Positions 11,366-23,160 of a DNA stretch of 64,000 nucleotides are shown here, piece after piece (position 1 is the stretch's first letter; the number at the start of each line of letters is the position of its first letter). Position numbers and translations under genes: made by a program. The stretch spans positions 9,026,106 to 9,090,105 of the forward strand of contig OU452225.1 of the NCBI GenBank assembly GCA_911728455.2. The letters are read 5' to 3'. Below the pieces are notes generated by a model. It saw nothing but the letters and a program-made list of their open reading frames with translations. It ran no database searches and was not told the origin of the DNA. Origin of the DNA: Marthasterias glacialis (Eukaryota; Echinodermata; Asteroidea; Forcipulatida; Asteriidae).

Positions 11366-12265
11366 TAAAAACTTTATAGAGGACAGATACTGACGATACG
11401 ACGACTGTTACATGCGTCTGTGTCCATGGTCGGATAAAGGTCGAGAGATCTCAGTATCCGCAATACGACCGAGAAATCTGAACTTGGAACAGACCATGAA
11501 TGGGTGGCACTCGCCACGCACTTTTTATGACAATCGAAATAATAGTCTGTAATAATGACGTAGGGATTGACAGACGAAGACAACATTTCATGGTTATCCG
11601 ATCGAGATCAACATCATGACCCTCTGACGCCCATCGCTTCGACATTGACAGTCAACGCTGAGCGCGATTATTGGTGTATTTGGCGATTGAGATCGATACC
11701 ATGATGACGTGGGGACAAATCTTGTTTTGAAAACAAAACCCACAATTGATTAGAATTTATCAAGGATGTGGACAGAAGTACAGTTCCTCTGAAACTTAGC
11801 GTATAATTCTAGTCGATTTGATGATTGAAAAATATTAAATAATCGGGAAAAAATCTAAACTATATGTGGAGAAAGAAATCAATAGCATGGGCCTAAAGAG
11901 TGATCGATTACATTTTTAATTTTTTTAATTGTCTTTTATTTTTAAGAAAGCATACCGGCATTCGGCTTAGAGAGATTAGGATGAACTACATAGATTGACA
12001 TCTGATGTCGCAGATTGGTGGGGGGAAAACACGCTTTGGGCATGACGTTACTCGCTCGTTCTACACACTGTTTGACTTTTTTTAACCCCAAGATAGTTAA
12101 ATAATGTAAAATAAGTCGAATAATACACGGACGCTTTGAACTTCAATTTAAATTCGGCTGAGTCGCCTGGGATCCTTTAATTAAAAGCATGAAAAATCAA
12201 AAGACAATAGAAAAACTAACGGCGGACGATCTCTCTCTTCATACTTTGAGTATCATTTACAACCT

Positions 12266-12480
12266 GTGCCCAATTTCGCAGAAAATACTGCCTAAACAAT
12301 TTCTGCGAAGCAAAAATAAGAAGGATACCAGGAACAGATGGTACATGCGACATGCTATTGTGGTTGGTAACCTTATTCTGGTGAGCATAATTTTGGTAAG
12401 TATAATATAGGCCTATACCGTACGTGGCGCCGTAATCACAGAATTGTATATACAGTAAACAGCGCCGTAAAATTGGGCCC
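12266..12480. mobile_element. MITE with GGGCCCAATT-type ends
   Basis: The left end GTGCCCAATTTCGCAGAAAAT and the right end, inverse GGGCCCAATTTTACGGCGC, belong to the same family as the element at 1168-1372. The left part repeats TTTCTGCGAAGCAAAAATAAG-type sequence. No ORF of note. Confidence 0.5.
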
Positions 12481-13382
12481 TGGTCAGTTTGATGGTTTAT
12501 AAAGACTGATCACTAAATAAATATACATTACTTTTTCTTCAATTAATCGGTACACACTACAAGTAAAATTTACTTAATTTTGTAATTGAGTCAAACTTTT
12601 ACAAAAACGACACCCCTTAAAAAAACAACAACGAAACAACCAAACACCATGAAACAATCAAACAACACAACAAACAAACAAACAAACAACAACAACATTC
12701 TCAAGTCAGCCCACGAGCATGGATTGTATACTGTTGAGTGTGGATGTCGATTAGCACAGAGACAGGGTGTGGTCCCTCTGAGATATCTTTATATCAGTTC
12801 TTTTTTCCGTCTCAGACTCGTTTTTCCCTCTTTAATAACCTCGGTCCATTTTTTACCTTTCCCTTCACAGGCCTTTATAACTTTGTTTTAGTTTGTATCA
12901 TAATTAAAAGGTGGTGCTCAAGCATTGCAAGTGAATCTCACTCAAAAGTACACGTTATTGACTGTGAGAAATTGAAAGAAATATAATTTCCATTAAACAC
13001 TAGTTAAAAAAAAATAGAAAAAAAGATGTAGACACAACTGCAACAAAAACAAATAAAGTGGCATCAACATATTATTATTTGGTCCCGTTTTCATAAGGAT
13101 ACCGCAAGGATCGTTTTATCAAGATTTGTGCACTTTCATTTTGTGCTTATCACACTATGGTTGCAAGTTCAATCATTTTACCCCTTTTCAACACGTATAA
13201 TATGACAGTGCGTAAAAATACATGCTTTTATTATAATGTTCACTATTAACATGGGTCAAATTTGGGCAGATTTGACCAGAAATTTAGTTAATTTAATTAA
13301 AACAAGAAGCTTTACAATGCAAGGTTTGCAAATCACAGATATGTAATCTCTTAATTCTACCACGAAGTACTGCAGCAGATAA

Positions 13383-13412
<30 letters not shown>
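13383..13412. repeat. TTG/CAA microsatellite with adjoining T and G runs
   Basis: About ten GTT units followed by a T run and a G run up to about 13431. Any ORF across it is an artefact of the repeat. Confidence 0.9.
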
Positions 13413-13414
<2 letters not shown>

Positions 13415-13707
13415 TTTTTTTGGGGGGGGGGTGGTTAGGGGCGGTTTAGGGGGGCGGAGTGGAAGGATTAGCGGGTGGAGCTTCAGAGCAAGCTGCTGCA
13501 TTTGACTTTGTGGGAGGATGTTTTTAGGCTGTAATTAGCAAATCAATTACCAAAATTAAAATAAACCCTAAACCCTCGAAAGGTGTTGGGCTTGAAACAA
13601 AAATGGAAATAGTTTGATTGACCCAGATTTTTTTAAATTTCCCTCATTACTATAAAAAGGGGGGATGTGACAGAGAATGCAATTTTTCCGGACGTGGGCC
13701 AGGGTTA

Positions 13708-13857
13708 AGTCATCAGCACCATTGCGGCACAAACCAATATGCTCAACAAGTTCACCGTCGATTGCGGTGTTGATATTAAACACCTTGTCCCTTTTTAATC
13801 CAGGTACGCTAATGTATTGTCCTTATGATAAGATCAGACGTTCTTTGCTGCTAATGG
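13708..13857 (-). pseudogene. Decayed TRIM-NHL 3' fragment
   Basis: On the minus strand the translation contains FNINTAIDGELVEHIGLC, matching FNTNTAIDGELVEPVGLC in the NHL domain of the intact TRIM copies. Nucleotide similarity extends to the stretch complementary to the ILIISND coding part (GATCAGACGTTCTTTGCTGC). Similarity stops on both sides, and the intervening part is frame-shifted. It lies 400 bp beyond the 3' end of the broken TRIM copy, so it is the remnant of a seventh array member. Confidence 0.85.
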
Positions 13858-14254
13858 CATTTCACCTATTTTCAACATATGCTAATGCGTAAACATATAA
13901 TTATAGGACACATGCTTTTGGTTAATACTGCGCCTTAAAGATATCGGGTATCTCTGGCAGTGAGAAAGTGAACTTGTTTCACGTTGTACGTGTGTTTTCA
14001 AAACAATTACATGATCGGGTAATGGGGACGTCGGGTAATGGGGACAAGCCTGCGTCTTTAAGTGCTTCATGTCTTTCAATAATAAGAGTATAAAAATGAC
14101 AGTTTCTTATTCCCTGCACGTAATTCAACAACGAAGTAAATGTCTAAAGGTAAAGTAACAATTAGGCCTATCAGTGAAAGTGGAAGTTGGGGAACTAATT
14201 TATAATAAATTGGTCAGTCTTCCATGATGTCATTTCCTTTTCTCGAACATGGCG

Positions 14255-16193
14255 TTAGTGACACTTACGATGAAAGATCTTGATATAGTTCATATCAGCC
14301 ACTACGAGGTCACCGTTAGGAGAAAACGTCATGCCGGCAGGATTGTTCAAGCCATGAGCTACACACCCAATGTGCTCTCCAGAGGCATCGTAATGATGCA
14401 CCCTGAAGGTACCCACGTCACCGTTATCAAGTATTGAAACATACAAGTTACCAGCATCATCGCAGCACAAACCGCCTGGCTTCACAAGTTCACCGTCGAT
14501 GGCGGTGTTGGTATTAAACACCTCGTTGCCCAAGAAATCAAGGCACACTAATTTCTGCTCTTCATCGTTTGATATGATTAGACGCTCTTTGCTGTTAATA
14601 GCAAGAGGGCAAAATACGCCGATATCGGCATGAGGTATTGTTGAAATTATGGATCCATCAATGTTATGAAGAGATATCACCTTCCTTCTGCAGTCAACCA
14701 CCGCTACTCGATTCATCTTGTCCACAGCAATACCATCAAGTTGACTCTCTGAGTGTCCCCCGATCTCATCAAGTGACGGTCTAAACTGATGCATGTACAT
14801 CAGTTCACTGTCATACACCTTAACATCCCTTCCGTCAGTAACCATAAGCAGGTCGTCAGGTGTAATTATGACGCTCCAAGGATGTTGCAGTTCACCTTCA
14901 ACCGTCTCACTTTGAACGCCTGTGGATTTAAAACACCCCGTCGAGGTGAATGTTGATAATCGCTGGTGCCCTGTGTCTAGAGCAACAATGTCACCATTGC
15001 TAAAACAAGCAACGTCCGTTGCACAATTGAAATCCCCTTCATCTTCCCCTTCTTCACCAAACTCTGCTTTCAGCTCCCATTTCTCTTCTTCTAGTATGTC
15101 ACCGAGACCTGTGTCATTGACGACATCGTGACATTTGAACGCGACGAATGACTTGCTATGCTGCCCTGATTCAAACTTGAGCTCCTTGTGGAATTCTAAG
15201 TTGTGCATGACCTTTGGCTTAAGGTCCAGCAGCTCAAAGTCATCAGCATGTTGCATCAAGTCATTGACTGAAGACACAATCTGCTCTGCTCGGGTCATCT
15301 TATCGCGGTTGCTACCCTGGATGCTATCATATTCCTCTTTTCTTTCTTGACCGATATGAATTACTCTGTCTTGAAGGAGGTGAGATGCATTTCTTATTTT
15401 AGCGATTTCCTCTTCCTCTTTAGCCACAATATCACGAAGGGCCCGGTCCACCATTAGCTGTAATCTATGCTGTGAGTGCATAATAGAGTTATCTACTTTT
15501 TGGAATTCTTGACGGCACTTCTTAAACTTCTTCAAAGCTTCCTCAACATTTTGACGATGAGACTGAATGGAATCATTGATTTCAGAGAGATTATGGTTTG
15601 ATGCCCCATGATCAGATGCTACACATTTTGGACACGCAAGTAAATTGCATGTATCGCAATAAAAACACAGTTCCTGTTCAGTGTGTTTTCTGCAATTCAC
15701 AGATTTTCGTTTTTCTTCGAGTCGCTCCTTTGACGAACCGTCCAAGGGCAAGATTCTGTGACGCTTCGTAAATTTCAATTTCGCGTGGTTTTCCAGACAC
15801 TTCTTGCAAAACTTTGCATTACAGTCAATACACTGTGAAACGGCGTCAAGACCTTTGTCACATCCTTCGCAGGTTGAGGCAAAAGATTTGACGTCCTTCA
15901 ACCCCTCCTGATTATTGACGTCATCGAGAAGCGAACTCAAGAAAAAGCAGTTTTTTAAGAAGATCCGACAATCCTGTTTTCGGGACTACCGTTTTCTCTC
16001 TACACACTGGACAGATTATTGTATCAGTCTTCGGATCCTTTTGTTCAACAAGTTCCTGGAGGCATCTGAGGCAGAAGCTATGCAGACAGTCCAGAAGTTT
16101 GGGATCGGTGAAACGAGAGATGCAGATTGGGCATTCGATGTGTACATGTCTGATCCTGCAAGTTTTTTCAGACGAGACTGCAGCTTCAGCCAT
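14255..16193 (-). pseudogene. TRIM-NHL copy 1, broken by a 4-nt insertion after the RING domain
   Basis: The ATG at 16193 opens a frame with an intact RING (C21, C24, C36, H38, C41, C44, C61, C64). A run of six T at 15951-15956, where all other copies have two, shifts the frame, and translation stops after about 90 residues (ending LLFLEFASR). Downstream, the B-boxes, coiled coil and NHL repeats remain fully open for about 560 codons to 14255, with no other stop. That downstream frame has no ATG at its head: it begins at a TTG that is an internal Leu codon in the other copies. Either the break is very recent, or it is a homopolymer assembly error, or a short RING-only protein is made. The C-terminus differs (IFHRKCH, not IFHRV). 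Its predicted first exon near 25770 is now separated from it by the 6.9-kb nested element at 16396-23282. Confidence 0.85.
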
Positions 16194-16554
16194 TTTCCTC
16201 GGTTACCTTTGATCAATAAAACATGAAATACAAATTAAACCAATTTAAAATCCAATTCACTCGAAAATTGTTAAAATAAGTCATGATGCAAATAAAGCTT
16301 AGTGCAGTAACAGCGGAACTTCTAACAAATGTTGTAGTCACAAAATAAACATGCAGTCCAACTAGCATCAGTGGACGCGCATTGCATTGGTTTATTATGG
16401 TGGCTTTAAAGGGACAAAGTCGCAAATACTGACGCCAAAATTGACGCCAATATTCACGACTTGTACCCAAAGTCGCAAATACTGACACCAATATTCACAC
16501 GACTTGTATCCAAAGTCGCAAATAAATTATTGACGCCAATATTGACACCAATTA

Positions 16555-16718
16555 GGGAATAACAGTGCGAGGACCCGGTCTTCACTGCTTGGTAATGACC
16601 GGGGTGGTGGCTGGCCGCTGTTAACGACCAAGCCGGAGGCGCGGTCGTTAACAGCGGCCAGCCACCACCCAAGGTCATTACCAAGCAGTGAAGACCGGGT
16701 CCTCGCACTGTTATTCCC
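16555..16718. mobile_element. 164-bp near-perfect palindrome nested in the outer MITE
   Basis: The left arm starts GGGAATAACAGTGCGAGGAC and the right arm is its inverse, ending at 16718. The arms are about 75 bp with a loop near 16630-16640. ATTA flanks both sides (16551-16554 and 16719-16722). The uninterrupted host sequence survives in inverted form on the right arm of the outer MITE (GGTATTTATTAAT at 23178-23191), supporting insertion into it. Confidence 0.85.
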
Positions 16719-16899
16719 ATTAATAAATACCTTTTTAACGAAATAAACGGCTAAAATCGTCCATTTTGTAACTTTTCTTTCTCGGCGATACTTTCTTGTT
16801 TTGTAGCCGGTCTTTATATCGCCGTTAATACACCCCCACGTGATCACGTTTTGACCAATCAGAATCCACAAACTGTCCTACACTGTAAAAACGCTGGGT

Positions 16900-17530
16900 A
16901 AAAATAATTGGGTAAAAATTTTTTTACCAACTTTTGGTGAATATTGATCACTTTGTTGGTACAATTTGAAAATATTTAACCAACTCATATGCGTTGAGTT
17001 GGTCAACGCTTAAACTACCATTAGTTGGGTAACTGTATCTATTTATTGGGTAACTAGTTTAAGCCCAACTGAGATGGTTGATGCCACCCTAGATGTTGGG
17101 ACTTTGGGGAAAATTGACACCATCTCTTGGTGAAAATATTTTGCCGTTATTTATTGACCAACAGATAGTCTACTGTTCTCCATCCTATTGGGTGAAATGC
17201 CTATAGGTTTAAATTACCCAACCGAGATGGTTGATGCCACCCTACTTGTTGGGACTGTGGAACAAATCTATACCATCTCTTGGTGAAAATAATTGGCCGT
17301 TATTTATTGACCAACGGATGATCTGTTGTTCTCCATCCGAATTGGGTGAACTGTAGACTTAGGCCTACCCAACAACCGAGATGGTTAATGCATCCTTACT
17401 TGTTTGGGAGTGTGGAACAAACTTACACCATCTGTTGGTGAAAATGGCCGTTATTTATTGACCAACGGATCTCCATTCTATTGGGTGAACTGTCTGTTGG
17501 TTCATATAACCCAACCGAAATGGCCTCCCA
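16900..17530 (+). repeat. Left sub-terminal repeat array of the 6.3-kb element
   Basis: Three to four imperfect units of about 130-170 bp, each with CCAACCGAGATGGTTGATGC, ACCATCTCTTGGTGAAAA and TTATTTATTGACCAAC. A partial copy of the same array occurs at 18705-19160 in the same orientation. Confidence 0.8.
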
Positions 17531-17935
17531 AGTTGTTGGGATAGACTTACAACATTATTATGTGAGACTAAAATCTATAAGTAATATAATAATAATCAAA
17601 GCACTTATTATTAGCGTTCTTATGCAAAGGTATCGCAACGCTTTACATTAATGTATTATAATGATTGTGGTAATTACATTTTATAGTGCGGCCACGATAA
17701 CTTGGATGTGTTCCAAAAAATAAGTAAATATCTTCTCTACGAGATGGGAAAATCTCGAATTTTTGCACTTTTTAAGTGTTTTTTTTAACCATCAGATTGG
17801 GAGACTGCAGTGGAAAATTCCAATGCCATCACACAGCGTGCCAAACAAAGCGCGCGACGCGCTTTGCCGCCGACTAGCTGGTGTTAAAAATAAAAGCAAA
17901 GCCGTACGTATATGTACTTGTGTAGCACTAGCAGA

Positions 17936-20692
17936 ATGGAGGCGGTCATGGTGGACAAGTCAGTTGGTGATTTACTAGAATCATGGGGAGTAGGACATCT
18001 GTTGAATGTTTTTGAAGGTATGTATCAGCTGAAATCATAATCTAGTATTGAAATCTCAGGCTTACCGTAACACTAGCACTGGGCTTTTTCTGATATAACG
18101 TGTAATAAAGCCTGTCACAATCAGCCGCGTTTGGCCCAGTGTGTGCTACTACGGTGTAGTATGTAGGTATTCGTTACTGTGTAGAATGTGTAGAACGAAA
18201 GCAAGCATGATCTCCACACAGTGGGCAGTACAGTGCAGTGCCGCCATTGGATGATTCAGATAGTGAGTGTAACAATGTCAGACGTCAAATCGCACTGCCA
18301 TAATGGCCATTCTCTGATGGGGAAAAAGTTAATTCAATCTGATAAGTGATATTGGTTTTATTCTTCTGTTCTGTTTTCCTTGATTTAACCACGGTTTATC
18401 ACCCATCAGTCACTCAGGACAGGGTTCTTTTTGGTTTGTTTGGAAGAGGGGGTTGGGGTTGGTGGTGGGGACATTCCCCTTTATTTTCAAAATTAAATTG
18501 TCCAGTTCAGACAATTTTCATGAAATTTGGTACAACTGTGCCTTCCACCTTATTCTATATAAATCATTCATCCCTAACTTTTAGTGCTGTTGAACAAAAT
18601 CTTAAGATGACCAATATTACTAATAATGAAATGTTACTCCAACTGTCCTAAGCGTTATAATAATATGGGCCAAGGTAAATTTTTTGCCCATTTCGTGTTG
18701 TAAAAAATAGTAATTTTGGGTAAAGTAATTTGGGTAAAGCAATTTTTACCAATTTTTGGTGAATATTGATAACTTTGTTGGTACAATTTTTTGAAAATAT
18801 TTACCCAACTCATCTGCATTGAGTTGGTCAACTTAATTAAACTACCATTTGTTGGAAACTGTATTTGGGTAACTAGTTTAAGCCCAACTGAGATGGTTGA
18901 TGCCACTCTAGTTGTTGGGACTTTGGAGAAAATTTACACCATCTCTTGGTGAAAATAACTGGCCGTTATTTATTGACCAACAGATGGTCTACTGTTCTCC
19001 ATCCTATTGGGTGAACTGTCTATAGGTTTACATTACCCAACCGAGATGGTTGATGCCACCCTAGTTGTTGGGACTTTGGGAAAAACTTACACCATCTCTT
19101 GGTAGAAATATTTTGCTATTATTTATTGACCAACGGATGGTCTGTTGTTATCCACTTTATAAGTAAAAAATATCAACCCAAGTTAGTGTATGTTCATAAT
19201 TTTGTCCTACATAAGTAGGCCTATCTTTTTATGTAATTTTTGTACGTTTTGTGGCCAAATTACATACAACTTGGCAGATATGTTTGATTTGACAATTTAA
19301 ACAAATGACTATCCAAACTGTTTTTCTTTTTCAGGGGTCGGGGTAAAAATAATCTTTTCCCTTTTTTGTAAATAAAATATGTAGGCCCCTATGCCTATTT
19401 TCAGAGATTCAAAATTCACCAAGGCTACAGTTTAGGTTTACAAAAAAAATAAAAATGAAAATCCCATTTCTACACCCTTCCTAAACATGAAAAGTATTCC
19501 TTTCATACTTAATGTTAGTTATTCCTAAATCAAAATCAAACTTAAGCAGTTCCTCGTCCCTACCTGCATCCCTTTTCATGTCCACATGGTGGATTTTTAT
19601 TTTTTCAGTTTCTACTTTTTCCATGTTTCACATTACAGTTGAGAAGAATAATTTAGCACTTCTAGTTCTGCCGGTACTACTTGGAGGAAGGGCTAAAGGC
19701 AAGTCTGGTGGACGGTGTGCTTTAGCACAGAGCTTGACATCTTTCATCCACCTCAAACCGGTAAATTGGATATAATTGAAGGTTTTCAACAGTTGCTAAA
19801 GTTAACAATTAATTTGTAAAGTGAAGCAAGGCAAGGCGATGCAAGGAAAGTTGAGCCATAGCACTAGCATAGCATAGCATAGCAGGCAAGGCAAAACAAA
19901 AATAGTATAAAGATCAAACATTTACGGATTAGTTTAAACCTAAACATTTACTAAAAGTATACAAAAGGTTCAAACTAGTACATATCCTCCTTGGTTTATT
20001 TTCACCTTAGAATTTTTTTTTCTGTTTTGAGTAGAATGTTACGGCTTGTTCCAGTTGCATAAAACTAATGAACATGAACAAAATCACTGATAACACCGAA
20101 ACCTTATTTTGCTGTTTTCTCAAAAATATGTTTAGCTAACTAGCTTGATAAAATATTCACTAAGTTATTGTGTGTTTCTTGAAAACTGGACTATTGGAAT
20201 GAATATACTTCTCCAAAACCAATGATGTATCATACCTTTAAATATCAAATCAATAATTGTTAAACTGAAGTGTTAGTTGTGTTGCAACCTTCCTTAAAGA
20301 TTCACAATAGATTAATTTAACTGCTTAAATAAATTTGGTTTTATATTTTCTTCAAGGCTACAACCAACATCGAGCAGTATCTGGGGAACATCAGTGAGAA
20401 GGACAAACCACAGCCCTACATACTTGGCCTCTTTACTGGGAACAAGTTGCTGCCAAGCCAGACATTTGTGGTAATTGAAAGGCGTGCAGTGGAGTCTTCT
20501 TCATTGCTTGATGCAGTAGACATTGCTTTTAAGGCGCATTATGTGCTAAATCTCAGTTATCAAGTGTCTGTTAAGGCAGTCTGGGAATTTTTGCAGTGTG
20601 TTGTTTACAACCTGCCAGGAACCGCTCGCCCAGCAGTGCGCGATATCAGAGCTTTTCTGATGAATCACACAAAAAATTCTGCTCAAAAGTAA
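17936..20692 (+). CDS. Spliced gene of unknown function with SAM-like N-terminus, inside a mobile element
   Basis: Three exons join in phase: 17936-18017, 19639-19760 and 20357-20692 (540 nt, 179 residues plus stop). The donors are GAAG|GTATGT and ACCG|GTAAAT; the acceptors are ATTACAG and CTTCAAG. Exon 1 (DLLESWGVGHLLNVFE) resembles the first helices of a SAM domain. Exon 2 ends SLTSFIHLKP, and exon 3 contains EKDKPQPYILGLFTGNK and YVLNLSYQVSVKAVWEFLQ. From memory, this pattern resembles uncharacterised proteins predicted in fish and marine invertebrates; that is recall, not a search. The SAM domain is cut short, since a full one needs about 60 residues. A possible decayed middle exon lies at 18585-18650 (QNLKMTNITNNEMLLQLS), but its phase does not fit exon 1 and it runs into a stop. 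The gene may therefore be a captured and partly broken copy. Confidence 0.5.
18705..19160 (+). repeat. Internal partial copy of the left sub-terminal array
   Basis: Starts with ATTTTTACCAATTTTTGGTG-like sequence and repeats the GAGATGGTTGATGCCACYCT and ACCATCTCTTGG blocks found at 16900-17530. It lies in the intron between exons 1 and 2 of the embedded gene, just after the possible decayed exon at 18585-18650, so it may mark the event that damaged that gene. Confidence 0.75.
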
Positions 20693-22419
20693 TGAAAAGC
20701 ACTTCTTTGGTTTTCAAAGACTAATGGACGCCAAATTTCTGTAATTTTCAAGTTCCTTGTTCTCTAAAAATGTTCAGTTATCTCAGGAATAATTTATCAG
20801 GCTGATTTAAATCTAAACGTTTACCAACTTCAGTAGTCTGATGTTTTCAATCAGTTTTTTTTTTAAGATTCAGGATCATTTAAGTTTCAGGATCTCATGA
20901 CAAATATATAAGTTAAATTCATTACAAATTTGTTTTCATTTTTTGTTTTTTATACATCAGTTTAAAAAAATAATGGACCCCAAATTTCTGTAATCTTGTT
21001 CTCCAAAAATGTTACTGGTTCTATAAAGATGGGTATGATGTCGCAAAAGTTGGATTGCTCATATAAGCTTCAATTTGGTATTATACAAATAACATTGTTT
21101 GGAGGATTGTTAGATGATATTAGTTCCCCAAGGAAGTTGACAAACTACCAAGTACTTCATCAACTTCCAACCCGATAAAAACATGTTATTATTATTTTTA
21201 TTATACCTCATACATATTCAGTGACAATAACAACGTCGTGTTTATCACTACTGGTTCGAACATTCTTTAGCAAAACAACATTGTAAAAACTCATCCAATT
21301 CAGTCACTGTATACTGCTCCACAACTTTCACTTCAATATTTGTTTAATACCAAAGTAGTGCAAGCTAACTTGAATTACTTTTTGAAATGATAAAGCATCT
21401 TTATTATCCTAGTAAGCCTATTTCCATAATTTATAACAAAATGCTTGGAAAATGCTTTTTTTGCAAGTGTACATGGTCAAAAACACTAGCATTACTTCCT
21501 TTAGAGGATATGATAGTCTTTACAGTATGAGCATGCGCACTTGCCACATCCAATCTTTTTCACAAATATTAAATCATCTCAGGAATAATTTATCAGAATG
21601 ATTTAAATTTAAAGTTTTACAAAGTTCAATAATCTGCTGCAATTAGTTTGTTTCTGATGATGTACCAATCATTTGAGTGTAAGGATCTCATACCAGTATA
21701 ATAGTTAATTGTTGTCATGTTTATCAAAAGAGTGTATCATTATAGTTTGTTTAAAAGGCAGATTTTCTGTGCTAGCAAAGTAAGTGAGAAATCCTTCATT
21801 ACCTGAAGTGTGTACACGCACAAGTAGAATAGTCTTTGCTAACCCATAATTATGCTTACACAGGCTTAGAATATTCGTCTAGTGTAATTGCCAGTATTTC
21901 GATTAATGACGGTAAGCAGCGTCATTAAATTGGGCTCTGTCTTCACAGTTAATCTAATCGATGGCATAAGATTCCTCATATATATGCAAGTAGTTTTAAA
22001 CTGAACATGTATGTTTTTACTCTTGCCTGCTTTGTTCGTTTGTACAGAGAAGGATTTTATCCAAATTGGTTTGGTGTTTAAGAGCTCGAGATGAACCATA
22101 TATTTTGTTATCAAAGAAAGTTATGTATAATTTTGTTAAAAAATGTCATACAAGACTTATTAAAACTCTTGTAAATGATGGCTTTCATGTTTAACTGTCT
22201 CTATTCTGTTGCCCCCTTTTTGTAGGTAAGGTTTACAGACCAACGTTTGTCAACAGTGCATCATAAATACCAATTAATGGATAACAATTTTACTTGTATG
22301 CCAAATTGATTGGTAAATAAATTACCAACAAGAAGTTATTGTTTGTCTATTCACGGGTACTACTGAAAATCAAAGATCATTTATTGGGAGAAAATATATA
22401 AAACACATTCAGTAACCAT

Positions 22420-23160
22420 TTTACTAAGGCAATAATTACCATGAATTGGTTAAATTGGTTAAAACCATTTATTAGTAAAAGAGATTTAACCAACTATTGG
22501 AGTAGTTTTCTAATTTACCAATACTTGGTGTAACTATATTTACCCAATTATTGTGTAATAATGCAAATATAACCAACTCTTGGGTGAATACAAAAAACCA
22601 ACAAAGTAGTAAATTTATAACCATCTGTTGGTAACTTCGATTTAACCAACTAGTGGAGTTCATTTTAAAGACCAACAATGGTGTAATTACATTTACCCAA
22701 TATTTGTGTAAGGCAAATGTAACCAACTTTTGGGTGAATAAAAACGACCAACAAAACAGTAAATTAAATTTAACCAACCAAAGACCAATTATTGGTGTAA
22801 TTTAATTTACCCAATAATTTTGTAATACAAATGTTACCAATTCTTGGGTGAATCAAAACGACCAACAAAATGGTAAACTAAATTTAACCAACCAAATTTA
22901 ACCAACCAAATTAAATTTACCAATGGTTGTGTAATTCAAATTTAACCAACTCTTGGGTGAATAAAATACAACCAACGAAATAGTGAATTAAATTTGACCA
23001 ACTGCAGGGCAATTGTAAGTAACCAATAATTGGGATAAACTGTTTTTCCCAATTAATGTTAAATTGCAACACCCAACCTCGATGGGTAACCAAAGACCAA
23101 TTGCGTGGGCAGTTGGTATGCTTCCCAACATTGGTCTATGGGTTGGTCTCTCATTGCCCA
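22420..23160 (+). repeat. Right sub-terminal repeat array of the 6.3-kb element
   Basis: Four or more units of about 100-155 bp sharing AACCAACTCTTGGGTGAAT, ACCAACAAAAYGGTAAA and TTAAATTTAACCAACC. The motif differs from the left array, although both are rich in TTGGGTAA and CCAAC words. Confidence 0.8.

Larger units (their letters stand above)
6852..13707. other. Gene-poor intergenic region between EXOSC3 and the TRIM array
   Basis: About 6.9 kb with no coding region I can support. It contains MITEs (7236-7517, 8406-8544, 12266-12480), a poly-A run near 9991-10010, a local tandem duplication (11180-11365), A-rich simple sequence (about 12590-12700) and a TTG microsatellite (13383-13412). ORFs of 60-100 codons here show no recognisable motif. 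A stretch at 10584-10730 is bounded by plausible splice sites but was not recognised. Confidence 0.5.
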
